Of a DNA stretch of 64,000 bases, positions 10,260-21,969 are shown piece by piece (position 1 is the first letter of the stretch; each line of letters begins with the position of its first letter). The stretch lies in assembly GCA_036429605.1 (NCBI GenBank), contig CM071589.1, positions 5,952,001 through 6,016,000 of the forward strand, read 5' to 3'. A model generated the notes under the pieces. The model was not told the DNA's origin and made no database searches. It was given only the letters and a program-made list of their open reading frames with translations. Origin of the DNA: Cladobotryum mycophilum. Its lineage: Eukaryota > Ascomycota > Sordariomycetes > Hypocreales > Hypocreaceae. The position numbers were made by a program, and so were the translations under genes.

Positions 10260-12785
10260 TCAGACAATTTCGCTCTGAGGTTGTTGACTCAGAGTCCTGC
10301 TGCGACCACGTCCAAATATCCGAGAGCGTGTTTGAGATTCCACGGACATCGCCGGGCGCAATGCGGAAGTGATTGATGCACGAGACTCAGCTTCCTGTTC
10401 TTCCCTTATGCCACGATCCTTTTCCCTGATGGATTCCATGCGTTGGATATGGACTTGCTCTCGTCGCTTTTCGTACACATCCTGGAATCCACCCATCGAG
10501 CCCTCCGTATTGGGAACGTGACGCTCACTTCGAACGCTGAGACTGTGCCTAGGTCGCCCTGCCGTTGGAGAAATCGGGTTCTGTTGCTGCTCGTTTCCAT
10601 GAGGTGGAGGTGGCATGTTCGCCCAGTACATTGGGTAGTCACGACTACCACCAGGCTCAACACGAAGCGGGCCTTCAATGCCAATCTGAACCATCTGATA
10701 CATGAGCTCAGTGACAAACTTATTGTGGCGGTTTAGTCGGAGAAGTTCATTTTGAAAGCTGCTCTTGTGGAAGAACACAATGTTCATGGTGCAAGACCGC
10801 ACCTGGTCCAGGCTTGTCATCTCGGTGATGATATTCGGTTGGTAGTCGCGTTTGTGAGTCTTGACAAATTCAAGCATACGTGACTTGAGTTCCTCAATCA
10901 GATGAGAAGGAGTTCCGAAGCGCATCTGCAGGGGTATGGGGTCGGCAAGGCCATTGGAACGTCGCTGATTGAGGATGAAGACCGTATTGAGAAGGGAGTT
11001 TGGAGCCTGAACAATGTGGCCCTGCATCTTCTTGAACTCTGTATAAAGCAGTGATATCTCAGTGACGTAGTAATCGTCGCCTGTAAGCGAGGCACCAGTC
11101 GATCCATAGATGGTGACACGGTCGCCCACGTCAAACGGATGCTTGATAAAGACGAAAATGATCGACTGGAGAAACTCTTGTGCTGTGGCCTGGAGCATCC
11201 AAGCAAGACCAAGGATTGAGGTTCCAGCAGAAGCGAGACCGGCAGCGGCGGAGTCTGAGAGAATAGAGACAAAGACGATGACGGCAATGATGACGATGAT
11301 GAAGAGGAAAACTTTGTCGAGCTTCTGAATAACCGAGTCGAGATCCTTGAGCGAAGCTGCAATGGCTTTCTTTTCCAAGTGGATTTCGTTGCAAACAGCT
11401 TCGAATTCGTCAATTGAGATGTCGCCATTCATGTCCTTGTCGAACATGGAAAATGCAGCTTCGGCTTCCTCGGGTGCGTTAAAGGCAATCTGCAGATCCT
11501 CGAGATGAACCGTCTCTCGATCCTCGCGTACCACGCTGCGATAAATGTGGCGCGCAAGAGCATGAGCTGACGAAGTATTGCGAAGGAGCTCGGAAACAAT
11601 CTTTCTAGGATGGTTGACGTTAACCTTCCGCCCAATCAAGTCGTTCCCAACCTTGCCAGCAACATGACCAACCCTGCCCAAGACTTGACGAGCATTGTTG
11701 TGGAGCACCTGCATAGGTGTCTGCGCACCACTGGTATGATTAGGACTGGGCTTCCAGAAGCTGGAGCTATTCTCGGGTCGGCTTTTGGCGTGCTCGAAGA
11801 GTTGAACAAGCTGCCTGGTATCCGCTTTGTTATTCTCGATTCGGGTGGCATACGTCCGCTGGTGAAAGCTCGTGGCGATCCACTGAATCATGATCTTCTC
11901 GACCCAGTTGAGAGTGGCCAGAACGAAAAGGGCGATGATGACTTTGTTGACGATACTAATCCAGTGCATGTGAACGTTTTTCTTTTCGTCATCCGGAACA
12001 GATGCACGGTGACTGTTCATGGTGGGCTTGAAGGAAATGAGAATGGCCAAAAACCAAAGGAAGAGGGCCGTGTGAAGCTCGAGTCGCTGCCCGACATCCT
12101 TCCATTTTTTCGCATTGGTCGACCCAGCCATTCGAGCCATGCCATGAAACATGGGTGGCATAACGTTTGTAATCATCCGCGACACCCAGAGCGAACACCA
12201 AACGATCTCGAGCCAGATGCCAAACCACATGACATAAACGCCGCCAGTTCCGCCGACGGCATTCTGGCCATTGTTGAATCTATAGTACCCCAAGAGGACG
12301 GGGATGAGAAGAAGGACGGCACCGGGTAGGAGGTAGATGATGTATCGGACGAAACGAGGAAACTTCCTAAGAAAAAGCCAGAGCTTATACAGGGCAGCAT
12401 CTCGGTTCTTCTTCTTTTCCGTTAATCCATCAATAATGGTTTGGTTGAACGCATCCTCGGGCTCTGGGTTGTGAATTCGGTTCTTAGATCTGGAATCTCC
12501 ATGTTCCTCGATAGAGACAATGCGCTCTGCGCGTAAAAGTTCCAGGTCATCGTTGAGTCGGTTAGCCTCGGCTCTCTGACTAGTTGGAGTCACGAGGTTG
12601 TTCTCATTGAGATCGTGGGCGGGGGCCAAGGTATTGAAGGTATCGAGAGATGGAACATAATACTTTTTCTCGACCTCGACCTCAACCTGTTCCTCTTCCT
12701 CTTCGGCAGGTTGACGCTGCTGCTGAGGGTGCTGAGGGTGTTGAGGGTGCTGAGGGTGCGGAGGAGGAAGCTCTTCACCAGTCAT
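10260..12785 (-). CDS. EF-hand mechanosensitive (MscS-family) ion channel
   Basis: An intronless 841-residue frame. After a disordered N-terminus with HPQ repeats there are hydrophobic segments at about residues 145-330 (for example RYIIYLLPGAVLLLIPVLLG and LELHTALFLWFLAILISF), one canonical EF-hand loop near residue 450 (DKDMNGDISIDE, all calcium ligands present), a further membrane segment (FLFIIVIIAVIVFVSIL), then the MscS pore/beta-domain signature (LGLAWMLQATAQEFLQSIIF followed by PFDVGDRVTIYG). This order matches fission yeast Msy1/Msy2, which sit in the ER/cell cortex and moderate calcium influx on hypo-osmotic shock; the role here is by family. The C-terminal ~150 residues are basic and disordered. 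Start chosen at the first ATG of the frame, directly before the HPQ tract. Confidence 0.9.
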   Translation of the reverse strand: MTGEELPPPHPQHPQHPQHPQQQRQPAEEEEEQVEVEVEKKYYVPSLDTFNTLAPAHDLNENNLVTPTSQRAEANRLNDDLELLRAERIVSIEEHGDSRSKNRIHNPEPEDAFNQTIIDGLTEKKKNRDAALYKLWLFLRKFPRFVRYIIYLLPGAVLLLIPVLLGYYRFNNGQNAVGGTGGVYVMWFGIWLEIVWCSLWVSRMITNVMPPMFHGMARMAGSTNAKKWKDVGQRLELHTALFLWFLAILISFKPTMNSHRASVPDDEKKNVHMHWISIVNKVIIALFVLATLNWVEKIMIQWIATSFHQRTYATRIENNKADTRQLVQLFEHAKSRPENSSSFWKPSPNHTSGAQTPMQVLHNNARQVLGRVGHVAGKVGNDLIGRKVNVNHPRKIVSELLRNTSSAHALARHIYRSVVREDRETVHLEDLQIAFNAPEEAEAAFSMFDKDMNGDISIDEFEAVCNEIHLEKKAIAASLKDLDSVIQKLDKVFLFIIVIIAVIVFVSILSDSAAAGLASAGTSILGLAWMLQATAQEFLQSIIFVFIKHPFDVGDRVTIYGSTGASLTGDDYYVTEISLLYTEFKKMQGHIVQAPNSLLNTVFILNQRRSNGLADPIPLQMRFGTPSHLIEELKSRMLEFVKTHKRDYQPNIITEMTSLDQVRSCTMNIVFFHKSSFQNELLRLNRHNKFVTELMYQMVQIGIEGPLRVEPGGSRDYPMYWANMPPPPHGNEQQQNPISPTAGRPRHSLSVRSERHVPNTEGSMGGFQDVYEKRREQVHIQRMESIREKDRGIREEQEAESRASITSALRPAMSVESQTRSRIFGRGRSRTLSQQPQSEIV
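12718..12762 (-). repeat. Short tandem repeat encoding HPQ units
   Basis: About four near-identical 9-bp units (CACCCTCAG on the coding strand) encode PQHPQHPQHPQ near the N-terminus of the MscS channel. Such in-frame repeats are prone to length change. Confidence 0.7.
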
Positions 12786-15769
12786 GATGACTGCCCCGGC
12801 TTAACAATGGTCTAATGGAATGTTTATTGGATGAATGGACCAGCCGTTGATGAATATGCTTAAATTAATAGGTCTAGGTTTTAAAAGATGTAAGGAATGT
12901 GTAGAAGAGCAGGATGATAACCAGATCCAGCGGCAACTCTTGAAGGGGAGAAGAAACAGTAAGTATGAGATGGGAATAACTGATAATGGCACGCCAAGGC
13001 ACAGGGTTCAATTACTCTGCAACATTGATCGGCGTTGTGTGCGCTGTCTTCAAGGATGGTTTTGTGGAGCGAATGACGAAATGATGCGGTTGTAGCAGAG
13101 CAGCGATTGGTATGTAGGGAGGAGCAGAAAAACGAATGACGAGGTAAGAACAATGGTGTTACAACAGGAACAGGTAGCATTTGGATAGGCATCTATGGAT
13201 GAATATAAACCCAAAAAATAACCCCAGGAGAGGCAACCTATTGCCACCCAACACTCTACACACATACTAACACATGTGAGGCGATAAAAAAAATTCTCTT
13301 CTCATAGCCCGTCGAAGAAAATTCGGAAAGCCACAGCGTTGGATGGTTGGAACCTGTTGCAACTTTCATCAACGACTAAGCTCCTTTCAGGGACTCAAAC
13401 CAAGTGTCAGCGCAGGTACCAGCGAGGAACTCAGCGCCACAACGCCAACTTCCCGGGTAGCTCAAGTGACCCCCCACCCACTGTCTCACAGTGACTCTGG
13501 GCTGCAGCAGGTTGCAGGAAACGGGCTGCAGAATCGACTCGGGAAGCCGTTTTCAGTTAGCTCAAGTTTGACAGCTTGAAATGCTGTTTTGGAAACGATT
13601 TGCATTGAAGTTTATTCCATGCCCATACCGCCCCACCACGTACTTGTATTGTACGTGAGCGTGACCTGGAGGCGGAGAGAGTAGATTTGCAAGTCTACAA
13701 AGGGTATTTTATGCGACCTCAAAATCATTAAAAATGTTGCTGCTCTACAACTACTTGTACATACAAGTATATGCAAGTATGACTACTGAAACAGGCGTTT
13801 GGATTTCCTTGATTTTCCCAGCTTAAACAAGGCCAACATCCAAGTTCAAACAGGGTGTCGTGACGATCCCGGTGGGGATTTTGTGGGCTGTCAAGGCTCG
13901 CCAAGGCGGAATTATATCAAGTAATGTACCTACCTATCATAATGGGGCACATGCTATAGATACATATTACCTGTACTCCCTCACTCTGTACCTTTTCCAG
14001 ACAATTCGGCTTCGGAGCTTTGTTCATTGTCCGCTCACTTTCAGGCTAATGTGATGGCCAATGCAGCGCGACGGTGGAGGAGGCATCATGACATCCAATT
14101 CAAGCTCCTGTGTCAAAGTCGCTCTATTGATTGGCCGAATCTCTATCTCGATCTACAGTTAGACGACGCGCCATACCGCCACTATTTGTATTCTCTTATC
14201 AAGCCTTATCTCTCAAACCTCCCTGCATACGTGATACAGTAACTTTCTCGATGATCACTCTCGATGATCATTATTTGTTTATTTACACGTGTCGACCATC
14301 TCCCGGATACTCGGAGCCGCCCGCGACGCGCCGTCCAAGTGGGGGATTCTCCCTTGGCTTCCAAAGATATATCGAGAGTGCTCTCAAGACTCTCTAGGCG
14401 TCCCATATAGAGACCCAGAATCCGACAGGTCGTTTTGATTGATGTGTGGCCAAATCCATAGCTTGCGGGTTTTTATATGCTTTTTGCCAAGAATATTCAT
14501 GCAAACAATGTGAAAGTCGGGATGATGCATGGTTGGCAGATCAGGCCAGGCATAGCGTCTCAAGTCTTTGTCTTTTCTTTTTACTCCGCCAGCGCTTCTG
14601 TATTATCGCTTCATATCTCTGCATGGTAGGGTAAATATTGGAGAATTTCTTTATCACGTTCTTCCGTCGGTTCTCGGTGGCGCACTGAACATCTTCCAGT
14701 TAGAAATCCATCGTTGCTTAGTTGTCGTGGCGTACCGCAACTTTGTGAGGGTTTGTTCAAAAGATCGGTAGGTTCAGCAATGATGGTATCGTTTGAATCG
14801 GACTCGTCATATGAGTCAAAATCATCGAATGAATTGGGCGAGTCAGAGTCTGTAAAAGTCGGTGGATCACTGGAAGCAGAGACGCCCTCCAAGTCCGCTT
14901 CATCAGACATCCTTTCAATACCCTTGTACAAAGCAGCTTGATGAATTTTTTCTCTAAATGAAATCTAAAAACTAACTTATTAAATATTGTGTTTCGTAGG
15001 AAATTCCAGTTGACAAACGTCAGGAATATGATGATAAAGCATCTTAAAGGGCTGGTCTATGGAAAGATGGAAGACAGGGACCGGACCTTCCGTCATTAGG
15101 TTCATTGTCGTAAAGGGCAGATACGAAATGGCATAACTTAAGAGTCAAGGTGTGTTCGTGTAGTTTATAATTACCTCTTAATGCTGTCGTTTATGGGGGG
15201 AACTTTGGTTGGCATTCAAAATGTTTGGTCGTGATGTCAAGGCTTCCATAGCAGAAATTAGTAGGGTCATGGTTCCACGCCTGGACAATGATAAGAAAGG
15301 CCACATGGTGCTTACAAGCTTCACTGATAATTTTATGAGAATAACAATAGAATAGTGAATCTACTTGGCCTAGTTGCTTGGAAGAGGGTGCAGATATGTT
15401 TGAAGAACATGTTTATAGGGTAGGTGGTTGATTACTTGCGCTACTGAAGCTGACATGATGCGGCGTACTCCGTAGAAGGCCTTGCACTTTACCGCTTATC
15501 GACCTGCATCAGTCATTAGCACTGGTTGAATTGGCCGGGTATTGTACATTGCCATATCATTGCCGCTGTCAACACCTATCCCATATCTTTAACAAGATTC
15601 ATGTCTGCTTCCGAGCCTCGGTCCCGTACGCGAGCTTTGAAAGGCGGGGTGCACGCGGTATGATCTCACCATTAGGAACGCGCGCACTTTTGATGACAAC
15701 AGAATGTGTTGGGTGGGCTGATTCTCTCGCTGACTCTGCCGCCATTTCTTCTAGGGAAATATCGACCAT
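12786..15769. other. Long gene-poor interval (about 3 kb)
   Basis: The left end should be the promoter/leader of the MscS gene, the right end that of the MFS gene. In between I see no protein I recognise. Small noted items: a self-complementary stretch around 13750-13785 (ACTTGTACATACAAGT), a 12-bp direct repeat TCTCGATGATCA near 14246 and 14261, and one acidic small open frame listed separately. Confidence 0.4.
14611..14910 (-). CDS. Doubtful small acidic open frame
   Basis: From an ATG at 14910 the frame encodes about 99 residues, the first half rich in Asp and Ser (FDDFDSYDESDSND). No domain, no splice context that extends it convincingly, and the opposite strand is also partly open. It may be a degenerate gene fragment or chance. 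I list it only because the interval is otherwise empty. Confidence 0.15.
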   Translation of the reverse strand: MSDEADLEGVSASSDPPTFTDSDSPNSFDDFDSYDESDSNDTIIAEPTDLLNKPSQSCGTPRQLSNDGFLTGRCSVRHREPTEERDKEILQYLPYHAEI

Positions 15770-17488
15770 ATGATGCACAGACATGGTTTCGATGATGATG
15801 AAGGCATTCGCACTGAGGGAAGTCCACTGATGGGTGGCTCCGGGGAAGCCGATGACTCTCATCCTAAACACGCCGATAACAGTCTTGCTATCCCGCGCAA
15901 TGGCCGGGTTCGTCTTACAGAAGAAGACAGTCGGCGTATCTGTCGGAAAACAGATCGTGCCATTCTCACCATCCTCGTCTGGGTATACTTTTTGCAGATT
16001 CTCGACAAGACTGTTCTAGGATTCGGTGCTACGTACGGCCTCAAAGAAGATACGAACCTGACTCCGGGTCAATATTCTCTCATTGGCTCAATTGGGCCAT
16101 TCGCACAGCTGGTATGGCAGCCATTCTCCTCCATACTAATTGTCAAGGTCCCACACCGCATCTTGATGCCCACGCTTTGTCTTGGTTGGGGTCTTGCTCA
16201 AACGGCCATGGCCGCATGCCACACATTTGAAGGACTAATGGTTACACGCTTCTTCTTGGGTTTATTTGAAGCCGGGTGTCTTCCATTGTTTAGTGTCATA
16301 ACGAGCCAGTGGTATCGGAGAGCTGAACAGCCGATTCGGGTTGCGGCATGGTATAGTACGAATGGTGCAGCAACAATTGTTGCCGCTGGAATCTCGTACA
16401 TACTGGGCCGCATCGAGTCCAAAATCTTGAAAGAATGGCAGATGTAAAGCAAAACCCGTGTCTTCTAGAATTGACACTCAAATGGAGCTGACCTTTTTAC
16501 TAGAATTTTCTTATCTGTCGGCCTGTTGACTATCGCATCTGCTCCCTTCGTATACTGGAACCTAGATAACGACATTCAGAGTGCCCGCTTCCTCACAGAA
16601 AAAGAAAAGATTCAGGCCAAGGAACGTCTGCGTGCCAATCAGACTGGCACTGGAAGCAGGGATTTCAAATCCAAACAAATCACAGAGGCGGTGTTCGAGT
16701 TCAAGACCTACTTGTGGATCGCCATGGCAATGCTCCTTAACATAGGAGCTAGCGTCACCAACATCTTTGGCCCTCTCATCATCAGTGGTCTGGGATTTGA
16801 CAAATACGCAACTAGTCTCCTCAACATGCCTTTCGGCGCCTTCCAACTGGTTCTTATCCTTTTTGCTAGCTTCCTGGCTCAAAAGGCTAAACTGAAAAGT
16901 GTTATTCTCGCCGTATTTATGTTACCTGTTGTGGCTGGATTAATTATTCTTTACTCCGCGCCACGCCAAAATGCATCACAGGCACCTCTTCTTTTTGGAT
17001 TCTATCTATTGGCGTTTATATTTGGAGGAAACCCTCTCATTGTCACTTGGATTGTTGGAAACACTGCCGGAACCACCAAGAAATCGGCAATCATGAGCGT
17101 GTACAATGCCGCAAGCTCAACCGGGAACATAATTGGTCCTCTTCTCTTTAACGATAGCGACGCCCCGTCATTTAAGCCCGGCCTACGTGCCTGCTTGGTA
17201 ATATTCTTGGCATTAATCGTGGTTGTCTTGATTCAGTGGGGGAACTTGGTTATTCTGAACAAAATGCAGGAGAAGAGGCGAGTGCAAAATGGGAAGAAGG
17301 CTAAAGTCATAGATCGTTCGATGCAAGAACATTACGAAAATATTTACGAGAGAGATGACGACATTGAGGATACTGCACATGGTGAGCTCGATGACGAATC
17401 AGATGAGGATATAGCGGATCGACTTGGACAAAAGGCGTTTTTGGATATGACAGACCGCGAAAATGATGAGTTTGTATACGTGTATTGA
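15770..17488 (+). CDS. MFS transporter, allantoate permease (Dal5/anion:cation symporter) type
   Basis: Two exons, 15770-16443 and 16504-17488, joined across a 60-bp intron (donor GTAAAG, acceptor ACTAG) to restore EWQIIFLSVGLLT; 552 residues in total. A ~65-residue hydrophilic N-terminus leads into about 12 membrane segments. Signatures of the fungal Dal5-like group are visible: DRAILTILVWVYFLQILDK in TM1, RFFLGLFEAGCLPLFSVITS, and SWY-like QWYRRAEQPIRVAAWYS. Family members import allantoate, ureidosuccinate, nicotinate, vitamins or other organic anions; the substrate cannot be read from sequence. The C-terminal tail is acidic. The gene converges with the next MFS gene, 133 bp away. Confidence 0.9.
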
Positions 17489-17621
17489 TAGATAAAGAAC
17501 GACTCAAAGCTGAGATGTAATAATTAATATGCCTTAAATACACGTTATAGAAAGGAAGTTATGCTCGGGGGAGGAGTTGCCGTTTCATGTTACCGTCAGC
17601 GAATATGATAAAAATGAGTAA

Positions 17622-18969
17622 TCAAACTCTTCCAAACAGACCCTGGGGTGTTGCGAGCTTGGTCATAAGTCCGATAATGCCACCAAACAAGCACAAAGCA
17701 CCACTGAACATGGCTGCCTCAAAGAAGCCGCCGTAGTGTTTGAGAAAAACTCCGCTGACAGGGGGTCCAATCAAACTCCCAAGAGCACCAAGAGCCATTC
17801 CCATGCCGGAGTAGGTTCCTATGTTACGGGGATCCTCGACGCAAGCTGTCAAAGATACCGTCGCCCCAGAGATGATGGTTCCGGAGCTAAAGCCAAATAC
17901 GGCGGTATATGCAATGATGGCCGCATTACTCTTGGGAGAGTCCATGCAGAAGATGATGACTCCCGTGATGATGGATCCGCCAGCGTACATATTAAATCGC
18001 CCATATTTGTCCGCGAGGATGCCGGGGATGATGCGACCGAAGGTGGAGGTGGCATTCAAGATGGCAGGCAGATATCCAGCAAGAGTAACATCCATGCCCC
18101 TGCTAACGGCGTAAGTGGAGATGAAAATGACGGGCGCAAACATGCCAGTAAAGACGAAAAACATGGACACAATAAGCAAGACATATCTGCGGTCTTTGAA
18201 GGCCTCTGGCATCCAAAAGGCGGTTTGTCTTGGCGGCAAACGAGATTTGAGGGTCAAGAGGGAGAAACCCATAAAAGGCATGATGAGAAATCCAATGACT
18301 CGAACAGACCATCCAAAATCAAGAGACGAGCTGTTGAGCATCTTGGACAGGGCGATTGGGATAATGATGCCGCCAATGGAGGATCCGGAAATGGCTATTC
18401 CAAGGGCAGCAGCTCGCTTTTTGTCAAAGTACTGAGATACCGCAGCGATGGCGGGAAGTTGCATGAACCCCATGACGAGTCCCATCAAAACTCCTTGAAC
18501 AACCATGAAGTGCCAGTAGCTTTTGCAGAGGCTGAGCATCATCATGGCGAAAACATAAACGAGAACGGCTGGGCGAACGACCTAGACTTTGATTAGATAT
18601 ATGAAGTCCAACTGACATGATGTGGACACCACGAGGTCGTACCTTGACGCCGAAGCGGTCGAACAATGGGCCACCAACCATGCCCGAGAAGAACTGAAGA
18701 AAGACGGGAAGCGATCCGATCCAAGCGACGTTGTCTGGCGATTGGCCGCGAAGCTGATGAGACAAGTAGTACTCCGTCAAAGTACCAAACGAGTTGGAGA
18801 AGCCTAAACAGCTGAAGAAGATGCATGCAGCTCCGGCAGCGACGAGCCATGCCTGAGCGCCCCCATCGGGTGCTGGTTCGATGTGAGACGTCTCGGGAGC
18901 TGCTTTCTCTTGATCGATGGCTGATGGGTTGGTATGGATGATCTCGTCGTGGGATTCCGTCGAAGACAT
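17622..18969 (-). CDS. MFS transporter, monocarboxylate-transporter-like
   Basis: Two exons, 18969-18643 and 18581-17622, joined in phase 0 across a 61-bp intron (donor GTACGA, acceptor TCTAG), giving 429 residues. The short acidic N-terminus is followed by the fungal MCT motif PDGGAQAWLVAAGAACIFF in TM1 and GLVMGFMQLPAIAAVSQYF in TM5; 12 segments in all. Fungal members (Mch-like, riboflavin or secondary-metabolite transporters) are mostly of unknown substrate. It is divergent from the Zn2Cys6 regulator (638 bp between starts), which is the best clue to its control. Confidence 0.9.
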
Positions 18970-19607
18970 TATGACTTTGGTTCAAATGGGGGCTATAGAT
19001 GTCTGCGGGCGATGGTATCCAGGCTCTGATGCTGGTGTTGCAGACCCGTAACAACCTTGGGGAATGGAGATAGACATCTTTATAGATGGTTTCAATTTCG
19101 TATTCCTTTTTTCTTCTCTCGGACTTGATCTCGGGATTTATTCCATAGCTATTCTCTAGATGTTGTTTATCACCTTATTATATCCGTTCTGCTCTCCTGA
19201 ACCAAGTGTCCAAGTCGGATATCGCCCAGATTAGGTTAGGTGGGCCATAGTGATGTCCGAGATCAGCTTTTCATGGCGTAAAATAGTGGGTGTGTCGTAC
19301 TTGGCACCCGCTGGAACCCGCTTGCGGCTTGTCTGGGGCCTTGGAATTAGGTGGGAATTGTCCCGGGACTGTACCAATTTCTTGTTCCATTCAGAGCCCC
19401 CTTTAGGCGGTTCTATCCCCGAACATGTCGGACATTGACCATTTTGGGACATCTCCGCCTCCTCATTCCACTACGCGGCTTTGCGACATCAGGCGATCTT
19501 CAGTTTCTCAGCACTTCTAATTTCCTTTGTCATAAGGTCCCTCCATTTCGGAAATCTGAAAGTGGTTGACTGTTTGTGTCATCACCGAAGGCTCAATTTA
19601 CGCGACA
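18970..19607. promoter_or_regulatory. Shared upstream region of MCT-like gene and Zn2Cys6 regulator
   Basis: The two genes point away from each other, so this 638 bp holds both promoters. It includes CGG/CCG triplets that could be Zn2Cys6 half sites, but none is a decisive match, so no specific operator is claimed. Confidence 0.45.
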
Positions 19608-21969
19608 ATGTTGGTTTCAGAAAGACGCAAAAGGCTTGCTTTGTACGTGGATGCTCGTCGCCCCTCGGGCTTTCTGCTGATGATGAGGGAGTAATGCAGG
19701 TCTTGCTCGCTCTGTAGGAGACGAAAACTGCGATGCAACAGGGAGACACCGTGTAACAATTGCTTGCGTTCAAAGAATCCGGAATGCGTATATGAGAAAA
19801 GAACTCAGTATGGGGCAAGCACGCCCTCGCTAGGTAAAGGTCGAATGAGCGTGTTTACTCTGAATTCGAAAACTCAGGAGCATGCTTCAATGGAGAGGCC
19901 CGAAACAAATGCATCGTCAAATCAGAGCTCTTATTCAATCTCGGTGACCAGGCCGGTTGAACCGCCGACGCCTGTGAGCCAACATGAGTCTCTATCTGTT
20001 CAGCGTGCTGGCACGCTTCAGATCTCGCCTGACAAAGCCAAAGAGCCCATACACACTTCAGCATCAAAGCCGACCAAGCCTTCGGTCGGTGCCTCAAGCG
20101 CAGATATAGAAGTAACATCATCACAGTTATGCGGAACACTTCACTTTCATCGCGAAAATGAGTCATCAGGCCAATCGGGCCCAAAGATCACACGAAGTGT
20201 CGTGCACAAGGCACGATTGTTCGGCCAGAGCCACTGGATTAACACAGTTGAGATGGTAAGCCTTTTGTCCTTTGTCTACGTCCTTTCCTCTCAACGTTGT
20301 CTCTCATACATTGGACAGTTTGCACGCATCTTTGAGATGAGTGACGTACACCTCCTGAAGGAGACATCTACCGTCTTCTCTACTTTACAACGATGTAAAG
20401 CCCTTGCAAGAATTGCAAAGTCCCGTCGAGCACCCCCTGGCCCGTGTCGCCGACTAGGGAGTTGCCTTCGAGGGACATTGCCGACAAGCTCGTCGACTGT
20501 TACCTTCAGACAAACGAGTCTGTATATCGTGTTCTCCATCTCCCAAAGTTTAGAAGGGAATATGAAGACGCATGGACACTTGGCTGTCAGCCAGATATTG
20601 CGTTTCTCGTCCAATTAAAACTGGTACTCGCGATAGGAGCCGCTTCTTATGATGACGAGATTTCCCTGCGTCCCTCAGCCATACGGTGGATATACGAGGC
20701 TCAAACGTGGGTATCTGAACTAGAGTTCAAGTCCCGCCTTGGAACCCAGTACATACAGACAAACATCCTCCTCTTGCAAGCTCGAGAAGTCCTTGGCATC
20801 GGTTCAGACTCAATTTGGGCGTCAGCTGGCGATCTACTCAGAAGGGCCATGAGCATGGGTTTGCATAGGGACCCTTCGTACATGCTAAAGATGACAACTT
20901 TTGCTGCCGAGATGCATCGAAGGTTGTGGAATACCATCATTGAGATCGCTTTAAGATCAAGTCTGGCTTCGGGGGGCCGCCGCTCATGTCTCTCAGCGAC
21001 TTTGACACCAAACCCCCAGGAAATTTCAACGACGATCAACTGATGGACGAGAATCCTGTGCCAAAACCAGAAGACCAGTTTACTCAGATGTCCATTAGCA
21101 TTGCATTGAGACAGACGTTTCCTTCCCGTCTCGCAGCCACCAAATTCCTAAATGACCTCGGTTCCAATGGCACCTATGAAGAGACACTACGATTTGACGC
21201 CGAGCTAAGATCATCGTACAAGACTCTCTGTCGGACACTCCAGGGATTTAAATCTACTTCTGGATTATCTGTGCCCTCCAAGCTGGAATTGCGCATTGTC
21301 GATTTTATTATGCATCGATATATCTCGGCCATTCACGGTCCATTCTTTGGCCCCTCCTTGCACGAGGCAGCATATGCATTCTCGAGGAAAATGTCCCTTG
21401 AGAGTGCAGTCAGACTTTGGTGTGCAGGGTACCCAGGCTCGTCCATCATGACTTCGACCTCCGAGGCCACCTCATACGACACTCGAGGGGATTTGCTGGC
21501 ACGTCTCGTGTGCTGTGGTCATAGTTTCTATCGTATTGGCGCAATGCAAGCTTCTCTAACCATAGCAGCGGATATAATTGCAGAGGCACAGGAGGAGCAA
21601 GGTCTCAGTCCGGCACCAATGCGAGCAGACCTCTGGGCAGTGTTGAAAGAATCGAAAGCTTGGTGTCTTCACAGCATAAAGGTTGGCGAGACAAATATTA
21701 AAGGCTACATGCTCGAGTGTGCGATTTTCGCATACATCAATGCACTCCGGCTCGGTGTTGGGGAAGAAGAGATACCCGCTCTTCTGATGAAGGCAGCGGA
21801 AGAGGCTGTGGAAAGATGTCTGCCGATACTTACAAAGATGGCCGATGAAGGCCGGGAGCATCATGATGAGAGTGATCAAGATGTTGGACTCGACATGAGT
21901 TTTGATCTTATGGAAGACTGGGACCTTTTGGCAAGTTCGGTTTTCTCTCACCCTTTGGATTGGTTCTGA
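19608..21969 (+). CDS. Zn2Cys6 fungal transcription factor, frame broken twice at homopolymers
   Basis: Exons 19608-19642, 19700-20255 and 20319-21969. Exon 1 is only 35 nt (MLVSERRKRLA); splicing completes a perfect binuclear cluster with Cys at residues 14, 17, 24, 30, 33 and 41 (CSLCRRRKLRC then PCNNCLRSKNPEC). After a disordered linker comes the fungal-specific middle homology region, with the typical VDCYLQTNESVYRVLHLPKF and LRRAMSMGLHRDPS. Two losses of one base break the frame, at a C5 run (20433-20437, between RRAP and WPVSPT) and a G6 run (20971-20976, between LASGG and PPLMSL). Adding one base at each would give 747 residues; without that the gene is a pseudogene. No intron fits either site. 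Probably regulates the adjacent transporter (inference). Confidence 0.8.

Noticed and set aside
11610..12329. 239-codon plus-strand open frame inside the MscS gene
   Set aside because: Antisense to a well-supported channel gene; no domain and composition explained by codon bias of the opposite strand.
17736..18596. 286-codon plus-strand open frame across the MCT-like gene
   Set aside because: Antisense shadow of a transporter exon; Gly/Asp/His-rich nonsense composition.
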